A stretch of 64,000 bases of DNA, taken from positions 71,801,575-71,865,574 of the forward strand of contig OX104118.1 of the NCBI GenBank assembly GCA_944474755.1. Direction: 5' to 3'. The notes under the pieces were generated by a model. That model searched no databases and was not told the DNA's origin. It saw only the letters and a list, made by a program, of their open reading frames with translations. This document shows, in pieces, positions 23,301 through 36,214 of this stretch; position 1 is the first letter of the stretch, and each line of letters starts with the position of its first letter. This stretch comes from Limnoperna fortunei. Its lineage: Eukaryota; Mollusca; Bivalvia; Mytilida; Modiolidae. Both the position numbers and the translations under genes were made by a program.

Positions 23301-26300
23301 CAACTCTAGTGTAGTGCCTTAACAACACTCCCAACTCTACTGTAGTGCCTTAACAACAATCCCCTCTACTGTAGTGCCTTAACAACACTCCCAACTCTAC
23401 TGTAGTGCCTTAACAACAATCCCCTCTACTGTAGTGCCTTAACAACACTCCCTCTCTACTGTAGTGCCTTAACAACACTCCAAACTCTAGTGTAGTGCCT
23501 TAACAACACTCCCCCCTCTACTGTAGTGCCTTAACAACATTGCCTCTCTACGGTAGTGTCTTAACAACACTCCCAACTCTACTGTAGTGCCTTAACAACA
23601 CTCCCCCTCTACTGTAGTGCCTTAACAACAATCCCTTCTACTGTAGTGCCTTAACAACACTCCCTCTCTACTGTAGTGCCTTAACAACACTCCCAACTCT
23701 AGTGTAGTGCCTTAACAACACTCCCAACTCTACTGTAGTGCCTTAACAACACTCCCAACTCTAGTGTAGTGCCTTAACAACACTCCCAACTCTAGTGTAG
23801 TGCCTTAACAACACTCCCAACTCTAGTGTAGTGCCTCAACAACACTCCCAACTCTAGTGTAGTGCCTTAACAACACTCCCAACTCTAGTGTAGTGCCTTA
23901 ACAACACTCCCTCTCTACTGTAGTGCCTAAACAACACTCCCAACTCTAGTGTAGTGCCTTAACAACACTCCCAACTCTAGTGTAGTGCCTTAACAACACT
24001 CCCAACTCTAGTGTAGTGCCTTAACAACACTCCCAACTCTAGTGTAGTGCCTTAACAACACTCCCAACTCTAGTGTAGTGCCTTAACAACACTCCCAACT
24101 CTAGTGTAGTGCCTTAACAACACTCCCAACTCTAGTGTAGTGCCTTAACAACACTCCCAACTCTACTGTAGTGCCTTAACAACACTCCCCCTCTACTGTA
24201 GTGCCTTAACAACACTCCCCTCTACTGTAGTGTCTTAACAACACTCCCCCTCTACTGTAGTGCCTTAACAACACTCCCCTCTACTGTAGTGCCTTAACAA
24301 CACTCCCCCCTCTACTGTAGTGCCTTAACAACATTGCCTCTGTACTGTAGTGCCTTAACAACACCCCCCTCTACTGTAGTGCCTTAACAACACACACCCC
24401 CGTACTGTAGTGTCTTAACAACACTCCCTCTCTACTGTAGTGCCTTAACAACACTCTCCAATGTATTGTAGTGCATTAACAACACTCCCCTCTAATTTAG
24501 TGCCTTAACAACACTCCCCCCTCTACTGTAGTGCCTTAACAACACTCCCAACTCTACTGTAGTGCCTTAAAAACACTCCCTCTCTACTTTAGTGCCTTAA
24601 CAACACTCCCCCTCTAATGTAGTGCCTTAAAAACACTCCCTCTCTACTGTAGTGCCTTAACAACACTCCCCCTCTACTGTAGTGCCTTAACAACACTCCC
24701 CCTCTACTGTAGTGCCTTAACAACATCCCCCTCTACTGTAGTGTCTTAACAACACTCCCCCTCTACTGTAGATCCTTAACAACACTGCCAACTATACTGT
24801 AGTGCCTTAACAACAGTCCCCTTCCACTGTAGTGCCTTAACAACACTCCCCCTCTACTGTAGTGCCTCAACAACACACCCAACTATACTGTAGTGCCTTA
24901 ACAACACTCCCACTCTAATGTAGTGCCTTAACAACACTCCCAACTCTACGGTAGTGCCTTAACAACACTCCCCCTCTACTGTAGTGTCTTAACAACATTC
25001 CCCCTCTACTGTAGTGCCTTAACAACACTCCCAACTCTACTGTAGTGCCTTAACAACACTCCCCTCTACTGTAGTGCCTTAACAACACTCCCCCTCTACT
25101 GTAGTGCCTTAACAACACTCCCCCTCTACTGTAGTGCATTAACAACACTCCCCTCTACTGTAGTGCCTTAACAACATTCCCCCTCTACTGTAGTGCCTTA
25201 ACAACACTCCCAACTATACTGTAGTGTCTTAACAACACTCCCCCTCTACTGTAGTGCCTTAACAACACTCCCAACTCTACTGTAGTGCCTTAACAACACT
25301 CCCCCTCTACTGTAGTGTCTTAACAACACTCCCCTCTACTGTAGTGCCTTAACAACAATCCCCACTACTGTAGTGTCTTAACAACACTCCCCCTCTACTG
25401 TAGTGCCTTAACAACACTCCCCCTCTACTGTAGTGCCTTAACAACAGTCCCCTCTACTGTAGTGCATTAACAACACTCCCCCTCTACTGTAGTGCCTTAA
25501 CAACACTCCCAACTCTACTGTAGTGCCTAAACAACACTCCCCCTCTACTGTAGTGCATTAACAACACTCCCCCTCTACTGTAGTGCCTTAACAACACTCC
25601 CCCTCTACTGTAGTGCCTTTACAACAGTCCCCCTCTACTGTAGTGCATTAACAACACTCCCCCTCTACTGTAGTGCCTTTACAACAGTCCCTCTCTACTG
25701 TAGTGCCTTAACAACACTCCCCCTCTACTGTAGTGCCTTAACAACACTCCCCCTCTACTGTAGTGCATTAACAACACTCCCCCTCTACTGTAGTGCCTTA
25801 ACAACAATCCCCTCTACTGTAGTGTCTTAACAACACTCCCCCTCTACTGTAGTGCCTTAACACAGTCCCTCTCTACTGTAGTGCCTTAACAACACTCCCC
25901 TCTACTGTAGTGCATTAACAACACTCCCCCTCTACTGTAGTGCATTAACAACACTCCCCCTCTACTGTAGTGCATTAACAACACTCCCCCTCAGGCCTCT
26001 ACTGTAGTGCATTAACAACACTCACAACTCTACTGTAGTGCCTTAACAACAGTCCCTCTCTACTGTAGTGCCTTAACAACACTCCCCCTCTACTGTAGTG
26101 CATTAAAAACACTCCCCCTCTACTGTAGTGCCTTAACAACACTCTCCTTCTACTGTAGTGCCTTACAACACTCCCCTCTACTGTAGTGCCTTAACAACAC
26201 TCTCCTTCTACTGTAGTGCCTTACAACACTCCCCTCTACTGTAGTGCCTTAACAACACTCCCTCTCTACTGTAGTGCCTTAACAACACTCCCTCTCTACT

Positions 26301-26560
26301 GTAGTGCCTTAACAACAGTCCCTCTCTACTGTAGTGCCTTAACAACACTCCCTCTCTACTGTAATGTCTTAACAACAGTCCCTCTCTACTGTAGTGCCTT
26401 AACAACACTCCCCCTCTACTGTAGTGCCTTTACAACAGTCCCCCTCTACTGTAGTGCATTAACAACATTCCCCCTCTACTGTAGAGCCTTAATTACACCC
26501 CCTCTACTATTGTGCCTTAACAACACTGTATATATACTGTACTACCATAGCAACAAAATA
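17311..26560. repeat. Giant satellite array 1 (27-30 bp unit, about 9.2 kb)
   Basis: Several hundred head-to-tail copies of a unit with the nearly constant core TGTAGTGCCTTAACAACACT and a variable pyrimidine-rich spacer. Two spacer types dominate: CCCCCTCTACTGTAG and CCAACTCTAGTGTAG, with a minor CTTAACAACATTGCCTC type. The order of types repeats over long distances: landmarks at 18297, 18673, 19192, 19861 and 20291 recur about 2.64-2.67 kb later (20933, 21308, 21828, 22527) and again after about 1.375 kb (23203, 23900). This shows large block duplications by unequal exchange. Stops occur in all frames over most of the array, so it is non-coding. The last copies (26400-26560) are degenerate. 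Confidence 0.97.
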
Positions 26561-26569
26561 AACAAAAGT

Positions 26570-29500
26570 CCCTCTGTGGGTATACCTCTCTCTGTATGAT
26601 TGGGTATACCTCTGTCTGTGTCAGTAGGTATTCCTCTGTATGATTGGGTATACCGCTGTCTATATCAGTGGGTATACCTTTGTATGATTGGGTACACCGC
26701 TGTCTATATCAGTGGGTATACCTCTGTATGATTGGGTATACCTCTGACTGTGTCAGTGGGTATACCTCTGTATGATTGGGTAGATCTCTGTCTGTGTCAG
26801 TGGGTATACCTCTGTATGATTGGGTATACATCTGTATGATTGGGTATACCTCTGTATCTATGATTGGGTGTACCTCTCTCGGTATCAGTGGATGTTTATC
26901 TCTTTATATGATTGGGTATACCTCTGTCTGTATGATTGAGTATACCTCTCTCTCTATCAGTGGGTATTTATCTCTTTGTATGACTGGGTCTACCTCTCTC
27001 TGTATCAGTGGGTATATATCTCTCTGTATGATTGGGTATACCTCTGTCTGTATGATTGTGTATACCTCTCTCGGTATCAGTAGGTATATATCTCTCTGCA
27101 TGATTGGGTGTACCTCTCTCGGTATCAGTAGCTATATATCTCTCTGTATGATTGGGTATACCTCTATCTGTATGATTAGGTATACCTCTCTCTGTATCAG
27201 TGGGTATATACCTCTGTATGATTGGGTATACCTCTGTCTGTATGATTAGGTATACCTCTCTCGGTATCAGTGGTTATATATCTCTCTGTATGATTGGGTG
27301 TACCTCTCTCGGTATCAGTGGTTATATATCTCTCTGTATGATTGGGTATACCTCTGTCTGTATGATTAAGTATACCTCTCTCTGTATCAGTGGGTATATA
27401 TCTCTCTGTATGATTGGGTATACCTCTGTCTGTATGATTGTGTATACCTCTCTCGGTATCAGTAGGTATATATCTCTCTGTATGATTGGGTGTACCTCTC
27501 TCTGTATCAGTGGGTATATACCTCTGTATGATTGGGTATACCTCTGTCTGTATGATTAAGTATACCTCTCTCTGTATCAGTGGGTATATATCTCTCTGTA
27601 TGATTGGGTATACCTCTGTCTATATGATTAAGTATACCTCTCTCTGTATCAGTGGGTATATATCTCTCTGTATGATTGGGTATACCTCTGTCTGTATGAT
27701 TAAGTATACCTCTCTCTGTATCAGTGGGTATATATCTCTCTGTATGATTGGGTATACCTCTGTCTGTATGATTGTGTATACCTCTCTCGGTATCAGTAGG
27801 TATATATCTCTCTGTATGATTGGGTGTACCTCTCTCGGTATCAGTAGCTATATATCTCTCTGTATGATTGGGTATACCTCTCTCTGTATCAGTGGGTATA
27901 TACCTCTGTATGATTGGGTATACCTCTGTCTGTATGATTAGGTATACCTCTCTCGGTATCAGTGGTTATATATCTCTCTGTATGATTGGGTATACCTCTC
28001 TCGGTATCAGTGGTTATATATCTCTCTGTATGATTGGGTATACCTCTCTCGGTATCAGTGGTTATATATCTCTCTGTATGATTGGATATACCTCTCTGTA
28101 TGATTGGATATTCCTCTCTCGGTATCAGTGGGTATATATCTCTCTGTATGATTGGATATACCTCTCTCGGTATCAGTGGTTATATATCTCTCTGTATGAT
28201 TGGATATATATCTCTCTGTATGATTGGGTATATATCTCTCTGTATGATTGGGTATACATCTGTCTTTATGATTGTGTGTACCTTTCTCTGTATCAGTGGG
28301 TATACCTCTCTCTGTATGATTGGGTATACCTCTCTGTATGATTGGGTATACATTTCTCTGTATGCTTGTGTATACCCCTGTATGGTTGTGAATACCTCTC
28401 CCGGTATCAGTGGTTATATATCTCTCTGTATGATTTGGTATACCTCTCTCTGTATCAGTGGGTATACCTCTCTGTATGATTGGGTATACATCTGTCTTTA
28501 TGATTGGGTGGGCCTCTCTCTGTATCAGTGGGAATATATCTCTATGTATGATTGGATATACCTCTGTATGCTTGTGTATACCCCTGTATGGTTGTGTATA
28601 CCTCTCCCGGTATCAGTGGTTATATATCTCTCTGTATGATCGGGTATATCTCTCTGTATTATTGGGTATACCTCTGTCTGTATGATTAAGTATACCTCTC
28701 TCTGTATCAGTGGGTATATATCTCTCTGTATGATTGGGTATACCTCTGTCTGTATGATTAAGTATACCTCTCTCTGTATCAGTGGGTATATATCTCTCTG
28801 TATGATTGGGTATACCTCTGTCTGTATGATTGTGTATACCTCTCTCGGTATCAGTAGGTATATATCTCTCTGTATGATTGGGTGTACCTCTCTCGGTATC
28901 AGTAGCTATATATCTCTCTGTATGATTGGGTATACCTCTCTCTGTATCAGTGGGTATATACCTCTGTATGATTGGATATACCTCTCTGTATGATTGGATA
29001 TTCCTCTCTCGGTATCAGTGGTTATATATCTCTCTGTATGATTGGGTATACCTCTCTCGGTATCAGTGGTTATATATCTCTCTGTATGATTGGGTATACC
29101 TCTCTCGGTATCAGTGGTTATATATCTCTCTGTATGATTGGATATACCTCTCTGTATGATTGGATATTCCTCTCTCGGTATCAGTGGGTATATATCTCTC
29201 TGTATGATTGGATATACCTCTCTCGGTATCAGTGGGTATATATCTCTCTGTATGATTGGATATATATCTCTCTGTATGATTGGGTATATATCTCTCTGTA
29301 TGATTGGGTATACATCTCTCTGTATGATTGGGTATACATCTGTCTTTATGATTGTGTGTACCTTTCTCTGTATCAGTGGGTATATCTCTCTGTATGATTT
29401 GATATAACTCTCTCTGTATCAGTGGGTATACCTCTCTCTGTATGATTGGGTATACCTCTCTGTATGATTGGGTATACATTTCTCTGTTTGCTTGTGTATA

Positions 29501-32500
29501 CCCCTGTATGGTTGTGAATACCTCTCCCGATATCAGTGGTTATATATCTCTCTGTATGATTTGGTATACCTCTCTCTGTATCAGTGGGTATACCTCTCTG
29601 TATGATTGGGTATACATCTGTCTTTATGATTGGGTGTGCCTCTCTCTGTATCAGTGGGTATACCTCTCTGTATGATTGGGTATATACCTCTGTATGATTG
29701 GGTATATACCTCTGTATGATTGGGTATACATCTGTCTTTATGATTGGGTATATCTCTCTGTATGATTGGGTATATCTCTCTGTATGATTGGGTATACCTC
29801 TCTGTATGCTTGTGTATACCCCTGTATGGTTGTGTATACCTCTCCCGGTATCAGTGGTTATATATCTCTCTGTATGATCGGGTATATATCTCTGTACGAT
29901 TGGGTATACATCTGTCTGTATCAGTGGGTATACCTCTGTATGATTAGGTATATATCTCTCTGTATGATTGTGTATACCTCTGTATGATTGGGTATACATC
30001 TGTCTTGATGATTCGGTGTACTTCTCTCGGTATCAGGGGTTTTTATCTCTCTGTATGATTGGGTATACCTCTCTCTGTATCAGGGGGTATACCTCTGAAT
30101 GATTAGGTATATATCTTTCTGTATGATTGGGTATACCTCTGTCTGTATGATTGGGTATATCTCTCTGTATGATTGGGTATATCTCTCTGTATGATTGGGT
30201 ATACCTCTCTGTATGATTGGGTATACATTTCTCTTTATGATTGGGTATATCTCTCTGTATGCTTGTGTATACCCCTGTATGGTTGGATATACCTCTCTCG
30301 GTATCAGTGGTTATATATCTCTCTGTATGATTGGGTATACCTCTCTCTGTATCAGTGGTTATATATCTCTCTGTATGATTGGATATTCCTCTCTCGGTAT
30401 CAGTGGTTATATATCTCTCTGTATGATTGGATATTCCTCTCTCGGTATCAGTGGTTATATATCTCTCTGTATGATTGGATATACCTCTCTCGGTATCAGT
30501 GGTTAAATATCTCTCTGTATGATTGGATATTCCTCTCTCGGTATCAGTGGTTATATATCTCTCTGTATGATTGGATATACCTCTCTCGGTATCAGTGGTT
30601 ATATATCTCTCTGTATGATTGGATATTCCTCTCTCGGTATCAGTGGTTATATATCTCTCTGTATGATTGGATATTCCTCTCTCGGTATCAGTGGTTATAT
30701 ATCTCTCTGTATGGTTGGATATACCTCTCTCGGTATCAGTGGTTATATATCTCTCTGTATGATTCGATATTCCTCTCTCGGTATCAGTGGGTATATATCT
30801 CTCTGTATGATTGGATATACCTCTCTCGGTATCAGTGGTTATATATCTCTCTGTATGATTGGATATTCCTCTCTCGGTATCAGTGGTTATATATCTCTCT
30901 GTATGATTGGGTATACCTCTCTCTGTATCAGTGGTTATATATCTCTCTGTATGATTGGGTATACCTCTCTCGGTATCAGTGGTTATATATCTCTCTGTAT
31001 GATTGGATATTCCTCTCTCGGTATCAGTGGTTATATATCTCTCTGTATGATTGGATATACCTCTCTCGGTATCAGTGGTTATATATCTCTCTGTATGATT
31101 GGGTATACCTCTCTCGGTATCAGTGGTTATATATCTCTCTGTATGATTGGATATTCCTCTCTCGGTATCAGTGGGTATATATCTCTCTGTATGATTGGGT
31201 ATATCTCTCTGTATAATTGGGTATACCTCTCTCTGTATCAGTGGTTATATATCTCTCTGTATGATTGAGTATACCTCTCTCGGTATCAGTGGTTATATAT
31301 CTCTCTATGTGATTGGGTATAACTCTCTCTGTATCAGTGGTTATATACCTCTCTGTATGATTGGGTAAATCTCTCTGTATGATTGGATATTCCTCTCTCG
31401 GTATCAGTGGTTATATATCTCTCTGAATGATTGAATATACCTCTCTCGGTATCAGTGGGTATATATCTCTCTGTATGATTGGGTATATCTCTCTGTATAA
31501 TTGGGTATACCTCTCTCTGTATCAGTGGTTATATATCTCTCTGTATGATTGGGTATACCTCTGTATGATTGGGTATACATCTGTCTTTATGATTCGGTGT
31601 ACCTCTCTCGGTATCAGTGGTTATATATCTCTCTGTATGATTGGGTATATATCTCTCTCTATGATTGGGTATACCTCTGTATGATTGTTTATACATCTGT
31701 CTTTATGATTGGGTGTACCTCTCTCGGTATCAGTGGGTATATATCTCTCTGTATGATTGGATATACCTCTCTGTATGATTGGGTATACATTTCTCTGTAT
31801 GATTGGGTATACCTCTCTGTATGATTGGGTATACCCCTGTATGGCTGTGTATACCTCTCTCGGTGTCATGTGTGGTTATATATCTCTCTGTATGATTGGA
31901 TATACCTCTCTCGGTATCAGTGGTTATATATCTCTCTGTATGATTGGGTATACATCTCTGTATGATTGGGTATACATCTCTGTATGATTGGATATACATC
32001 TCTGTATGATTGGGTATACATCTCTGTATGATTGGGTATACCTCTCTGTATGATTGGGTATACGTCTCTGTATGATTGGGTATACATCTGTCTTTATGAT
32101 TGGGTATATCTCTCTGTATGATTGGGTATACCTCTGTATGATTGGGTATACATCTCTGTATGATTGGGTATACATCTCTGTATGATTGGGTATACATCTG
32201 TCTTTATGATTGGGTATACCTCTCTCTGTATGATTGGGTATATCTCTCTCTATCAATGGGTATATACCTCTCTGTATGATTGGGTATACATTTCTCTGTA
32301 TGCTTGTGTATACCTCAGTATGGTTGTGTATTCCTCTCTCGGTATCAGTGGTTATATATCTCTCTGTATTTTCGGGTATATATCTCTCTGTATGATTTAG
32401 TATACCTCTCTCTGTATCATCGGGTATATATCTCTCCGTATGATTGGGTATACCTCTCTGTATCAGTGGGTATATACCTCTCTGTATGATTGGGTATACC

Positions 32501-33060
32501 TCTGTATGATTAGGTATACCTCTGTATGATTGGGTATACCTCTGTATGATTGGGTGTACATCTGTATGGATGGGTATAGCTCTGTATGATTGGGTGTACA
32601 TCTGTATGGATGGGTATAGCTCTGTATGATTGGGTATACCTCTGTATGATTGGGTATACCTCTCACGGTATCAGTGGATATATATCTCTGTATGGATGGG
32701 TATAGCTCTGTATTATTGGGTGTACATCTGTATGGATGGGTATAGCTCTGTATGATTGGGTGTACATCTGTATGATTGGGTATACCTCTGTATGATTAGG
32801 TATACCTCTCTCGGTATCAGTAGCTATATATCTCTCTGTATGATTAAGTATACCTCTCTCTGTATCAGTGGGTATATACCTCTGTATGATTGGGTATACT
32901 TCTCTCGGTATCGGTGGGTTTTTATCTCTCTGTATGATTGGGTATACCTCTCTCTGTATCAGTGGGTATATATCTCTCTGTATGATTTGGTATATCATTC
33001 TCTGTATGACTGGGAATATCTGTCTGCATGATTGGGTATACCTGTGTCAGTCTATGATCA
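26570..33060. repeat. Giant satellite array 2 (22-24 bp unit, 48-bp composite, about 6.5 kb)
   Basis: Head-to-tail copies of two related half units, TGTATGATTGGGTATACCTC and GTATCAGTGGTTATATATCT, in varying order. In 30.3-31.2 kb they alternate strictly to give a 48-bp unit. Because 48 is a multiple of three and the unit lacks stops in some frames, long repetitive frames stay open on the plus strand (up to 347 codons at 30173-31216, a 16-residue repeat DWIFLSRYQWLYISLY) and some on the minus strand. Block duplications occur inside (27767 recurs at about 28825; 28365 recurs at about 29491). I treat it as non-coding: no start context, signal peptide or splice structure, and several frames are open together. 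Confidence 0.97.
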
Positions 33061-33715
33061 GGTTAAACTGATTTACTTACATTTGAATGTTTTATAGGTA
33101 AAAACATGATTGTGTGTTTTGTAGACAAGCGATCTACTGATGTGCACGTATAAAACAGAAGACCCAAGACATTAAAATTATTTCGTAAAAAGAAAAATGA
33201 TAACTTGCGTCTTGATTAAGTTATATTTTCAAAACACGTTCTTTTGAAGAGAAAACTATGACATGTGCATGCCTATTCAGAATGTTCAATGCAAACATAC
33301 CTTAGCAATTCAGCTCTTCGTAATAGTTTTATTTTGTTTTTGAAATTACTTGAATTCGCATATTTATTTTTCTTAAACATTTCACCGACTTAACCTATGA
33401 ATAATCATGGTAATAACGAAGGGAGGAATCCTTGTCAGACACTAAGTCGTCAGTAATGATATATTGAATCTGATTCAATATCTACCTGTCAAGTGTGTTT
33501 GTTGTCTTAGTAGGTAGGTAATATTACTTCAGAAAGTCTTAGTAACCCCCATAAATTATGATCTTTAAAGCAGAATAGAGATCTAAATTACAAAGTGATT
33601 ATCTGGCGATATGACCTAGGGATCACTCCTCAACTGTTATTGACAAAATCTATAATATGTGGTTTTATCTTAAATAGTATAAATACATAACATAAGTAAA
33701 TATGATAAAAATCTC
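33061..33715. other. Non-coding spacer between satellite 2 and the inverted-arm element
   Basis: AT-rich and without recognisable features. Confidence 0.35.
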
Positions 33716-34109
33716 GACCACATATGGCACGCCGTTCTCGTCAAAAGTATGATTCAAAATATCATCACAAATTACACACTCAAAATTTTAAACTACACAC
33801 TCAAAATTAAAAATATGCACTCAGAATTTTAAATTACACACTCAAAATTTAAAATATGCACTCAAAATTTTGAATTTCGCACTCAAAATTAAAATATGCA
33901 CTCAAAATTTTACGAAAACACACTCAAAAGGTAAATTGAAATTACACACTCAAAATTTTAATTCATGCACTCAAAACTGAAAATTACGCACTCAAATTTG
34001 TGCGCATAGCTTTCGCGCAAAACTCATAAATATTCATTAAGATATAAATAAATAAAATTTCATCTGGGTGGTTTTTGAGTTTAAAGCGAACCGAAATGCT
34101 GAAATCCAA

Positions 34110-34373
34110 ATGTCAATCCACGACACAGGAGATTTGCTCGAGTTTTTTCAATCCTTGTTGCACGTGTATGAAAATACAATGCAACTTTTATACCCCTTAA
34201 CACGAGACAACAACGCTTTGGAAAATATTGTTCGAAAGCTTTCAAGCTGTATGGAAGTGTTGTATGTAATGGCTACAAGAGTTCCTGTTGAAATTCAATT
34301 ATATCAGAAACTAGAACGAATTTATACTCTTTCATTCAATCTGCATGATATAGCTGTAAATCACCTATTTTGA
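34110..34373 (+). CDS. Small ORF inside the inverted-arm element (87 aa), function unknown
   Basis: From the first ATG (34110) to TGA (34371-34373) the frame codes 87 residues with normal-looking, non-repetitive composition and probable long amphipathic helices (DLLEFFQSLLHVYENTMQLL and VEIQLYQKLERIYTLSFNL). The frame stays open upstream to a stop at 34053-34055, so an exon with an acceptor near 34079 is an alternative. A TATA-like GATATAAATAAATAAA (about 34040) precedes it and AATAAA (34427-34432) follows 54 bp after the stop. It fills the unique centre of the transposon and contains no lesions. I do not recognise the family. It could be an accessory protein, a captured host exon or a relic of a longer ORF. 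Confidence 0.4.
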   Translation: MSIHDTGDLLEFFQSLLHVYENTMQLLYPLTRDNNALENIVRKLSSCMEVLYVMATRVPVEIQLYQKLERIYTLSFNLHDIAVNHLF

Positions 34374-34426
34374 TAAACCCGTTGAAAAAACTATTTGTTT
34401 TACCATTAAACATAATTCAATAATGG

Positions 34427-34432
34427 AATAAA
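34427..34432 (+). promoter_or_regulatory. Polyadenylation hexamer after the small ORF
   Basis: AATAAA 54 bp downstream of the stop of the small ORF and inside the element's unique centre. In AT-rich DNA this can occur by chance. Confidence 0.3.
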
Positions 34433-36183
34433 TCATACTCCATAGTTAATATGAGTCTGAGATACAAGGTAAGAAAATTAATACAGATTGTTTCGTCTGT
34501 TTCGTTCGTTGCTTTACGGGGACCCGTTTCAAGCTTCAAAAAACCAGGATTGAAATATTCAAATCAATTTAATGAATATTTATAAGTCCTGCGTAAAAAA
34601 GGTGCGCACAATTTTGAGTGTATATGTTTTCTGTTTGAGTGCGTGATTTTCAGTTTTGAGTGCATGAATAAAAATTTTGAGTGTGTAATTTTTATTTATC
34701 TTTTGAGTGTGTTTTCGTACAATTTTGAGTGCATATTTTAATTTTGAGCGCGAAATTTAAAATTTTGAGTGCATTTTTTAAATTTTTGAGTGTGTAATTT
34801 AAAATTTTGAGTGTGTAATTAAAAATTTTGAGTGTGTAATTTGTGATATTTTGAATCATACTTTTGACGAGAACGGCGTGCCATAACCACATGTTCAATT
34901 ATTGATAGTTATCTGAACTGTAAATCAACCTGACAGTATACTGTTAACAGTTACATATCACACGGTTCAAATAAAAATGTGTTTGTTAATGTTCTGGTTT
35001 ATATTTGATAAAATCATTTGATTTTAAATATCCATAATATTGTTTGTCCAGAAAATTTCGACATTACGCAATGGGATTATTATGGGAGGTTCCCATCCTC
35101 GACCTACAAAGCTGCACAGCGCGTCCCCCATGGAGCTTATAATGCCTAATAATGCTACGCAAATCCTGACGTGTAAAAACTGTTCCAATTAGGTAAAGGG
35201 TTCTGTGCTTAGATCCCGAGAAATGCTAAACATTTGCTAAGTAGACTGGCACGTGCAATTCAGGAAATATATTAATGTCATGATATGGAGATTTTATTGT
35301 ATCATATACTTGAGCTTGTACTGATGACGTAAATCTAAGGGTAAACTGATTTTAGTAAATCCCCATATAATAAAGGACAGACCCGAAATATCGTGATAAT
35401 ATACTAAACCGCATTTTATATTGTTTTTTTTATAACGAAAATTAAATAATTTTATAATTTTCTATTTTGATAATACAAGTTTGTATTGCAACACAAGATT
35501 ATCATAAGTCACGTTTAAATTAAATTTTCGCTTGAATTATTGTTCACCACGTTGAAGGACGTCTGTACCTTTAGACTCTGGTGGGACACAATCGTGGTAA
35601 AAATGTTGAAAATTTAAAAATTATTTTCGTGCTTCAGTTCACATGTAGGTAACAAATTTAGTTTCATCTGTGATACAGAAACTATGCCATGTGTTAGTCT
35701 ACACCGGAGAACAAACCATTGATAGACAGGGCAATCCACTAGAGTTATAGCCAACAACTGTGTGCTACCCTGACTACTGACCGTACAAGTTACTACCCCT
35801 CATCAGAACAGAGGTATTGTCCGTCATCATATGATGAATCAGCCGTTTACCGCAGCTACTAAAATTGCACCATATACTATCGTAAAAAACCAGGGACTAA
35901 TCATTTCTAAAACTCTCGTCGTGGATTAGTTGCCAGGATAGTCAAATTTCGTCCCGTAAAGGACGTGTTCAACACCCAGACAACCACAGGCAAGTCTTCA
36001 ATGGACTTTGCAGCGACAAAATTGGCATTAAATCAACAACAGTGTAACATCGTTTTTATGACGAAAGTCGTTACTTCATAAGAAGCAGTAAAAACAAGTT
36101 CGAAAACACAATATAACGCATAAAAAATTCATCACATAAAGACAAAGACGGCATATATATATATATGTATATAAAGTTATGAC

Positions 36184-36214
<31 letters not shown>

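Larger units (their letters stand above)
33716..34892. mobile_element. DNA transposon with about 318-bp terminal inverted repeats and an 8-bp target duplication
   Basis: The element proper runs 33724-34884 (1161 bp). Its ends are perfect inverted copies of ATGGCACGCCGTTCTCGTCA, and the inverted arms extend to about 34041 on the left and from about 34568 on the right. Both arms are built from a short subterminal repeat (ACACACTCAAAATTT-like, about ten copies each, inverted on the right). The flanks GACCACAT (33716-33723) and AACCACAT (34885-34892) form an 8-bp target duplication with one mismatch. No transposase is present, so it is non-autonomous. TSD length fits hAT or P-type; the long arms resemble foldback or MULE-like elements. 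The superfamily is unresolved. The 525-bp centre holds one small ORF. Confidence 0.85.

Noticed and set aside
17311..26560. CRISPR array
   Set aside because: The repeats are contiguous with only a few variable bases, without unique spacers, and the DNA is eukaryotic. It is a satellite.
26208..26599. Open frames over the end of satellite 1 (LLRHYSREG repeat and its complement)
   Set aside because: Local 30-bp periodicity keeps a frame open on both strands for a few units; no coding evidence.
30173..31216. 347-codon open frame of a 16-residue Tyr/Trp/Leu repeat
   Set aside because: It is a by-product of the 48-bp satellite unit; another plus-strand frame is also open over the same bases and there is no start, signal or splice context. 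Listed as satellite, not as a gene.
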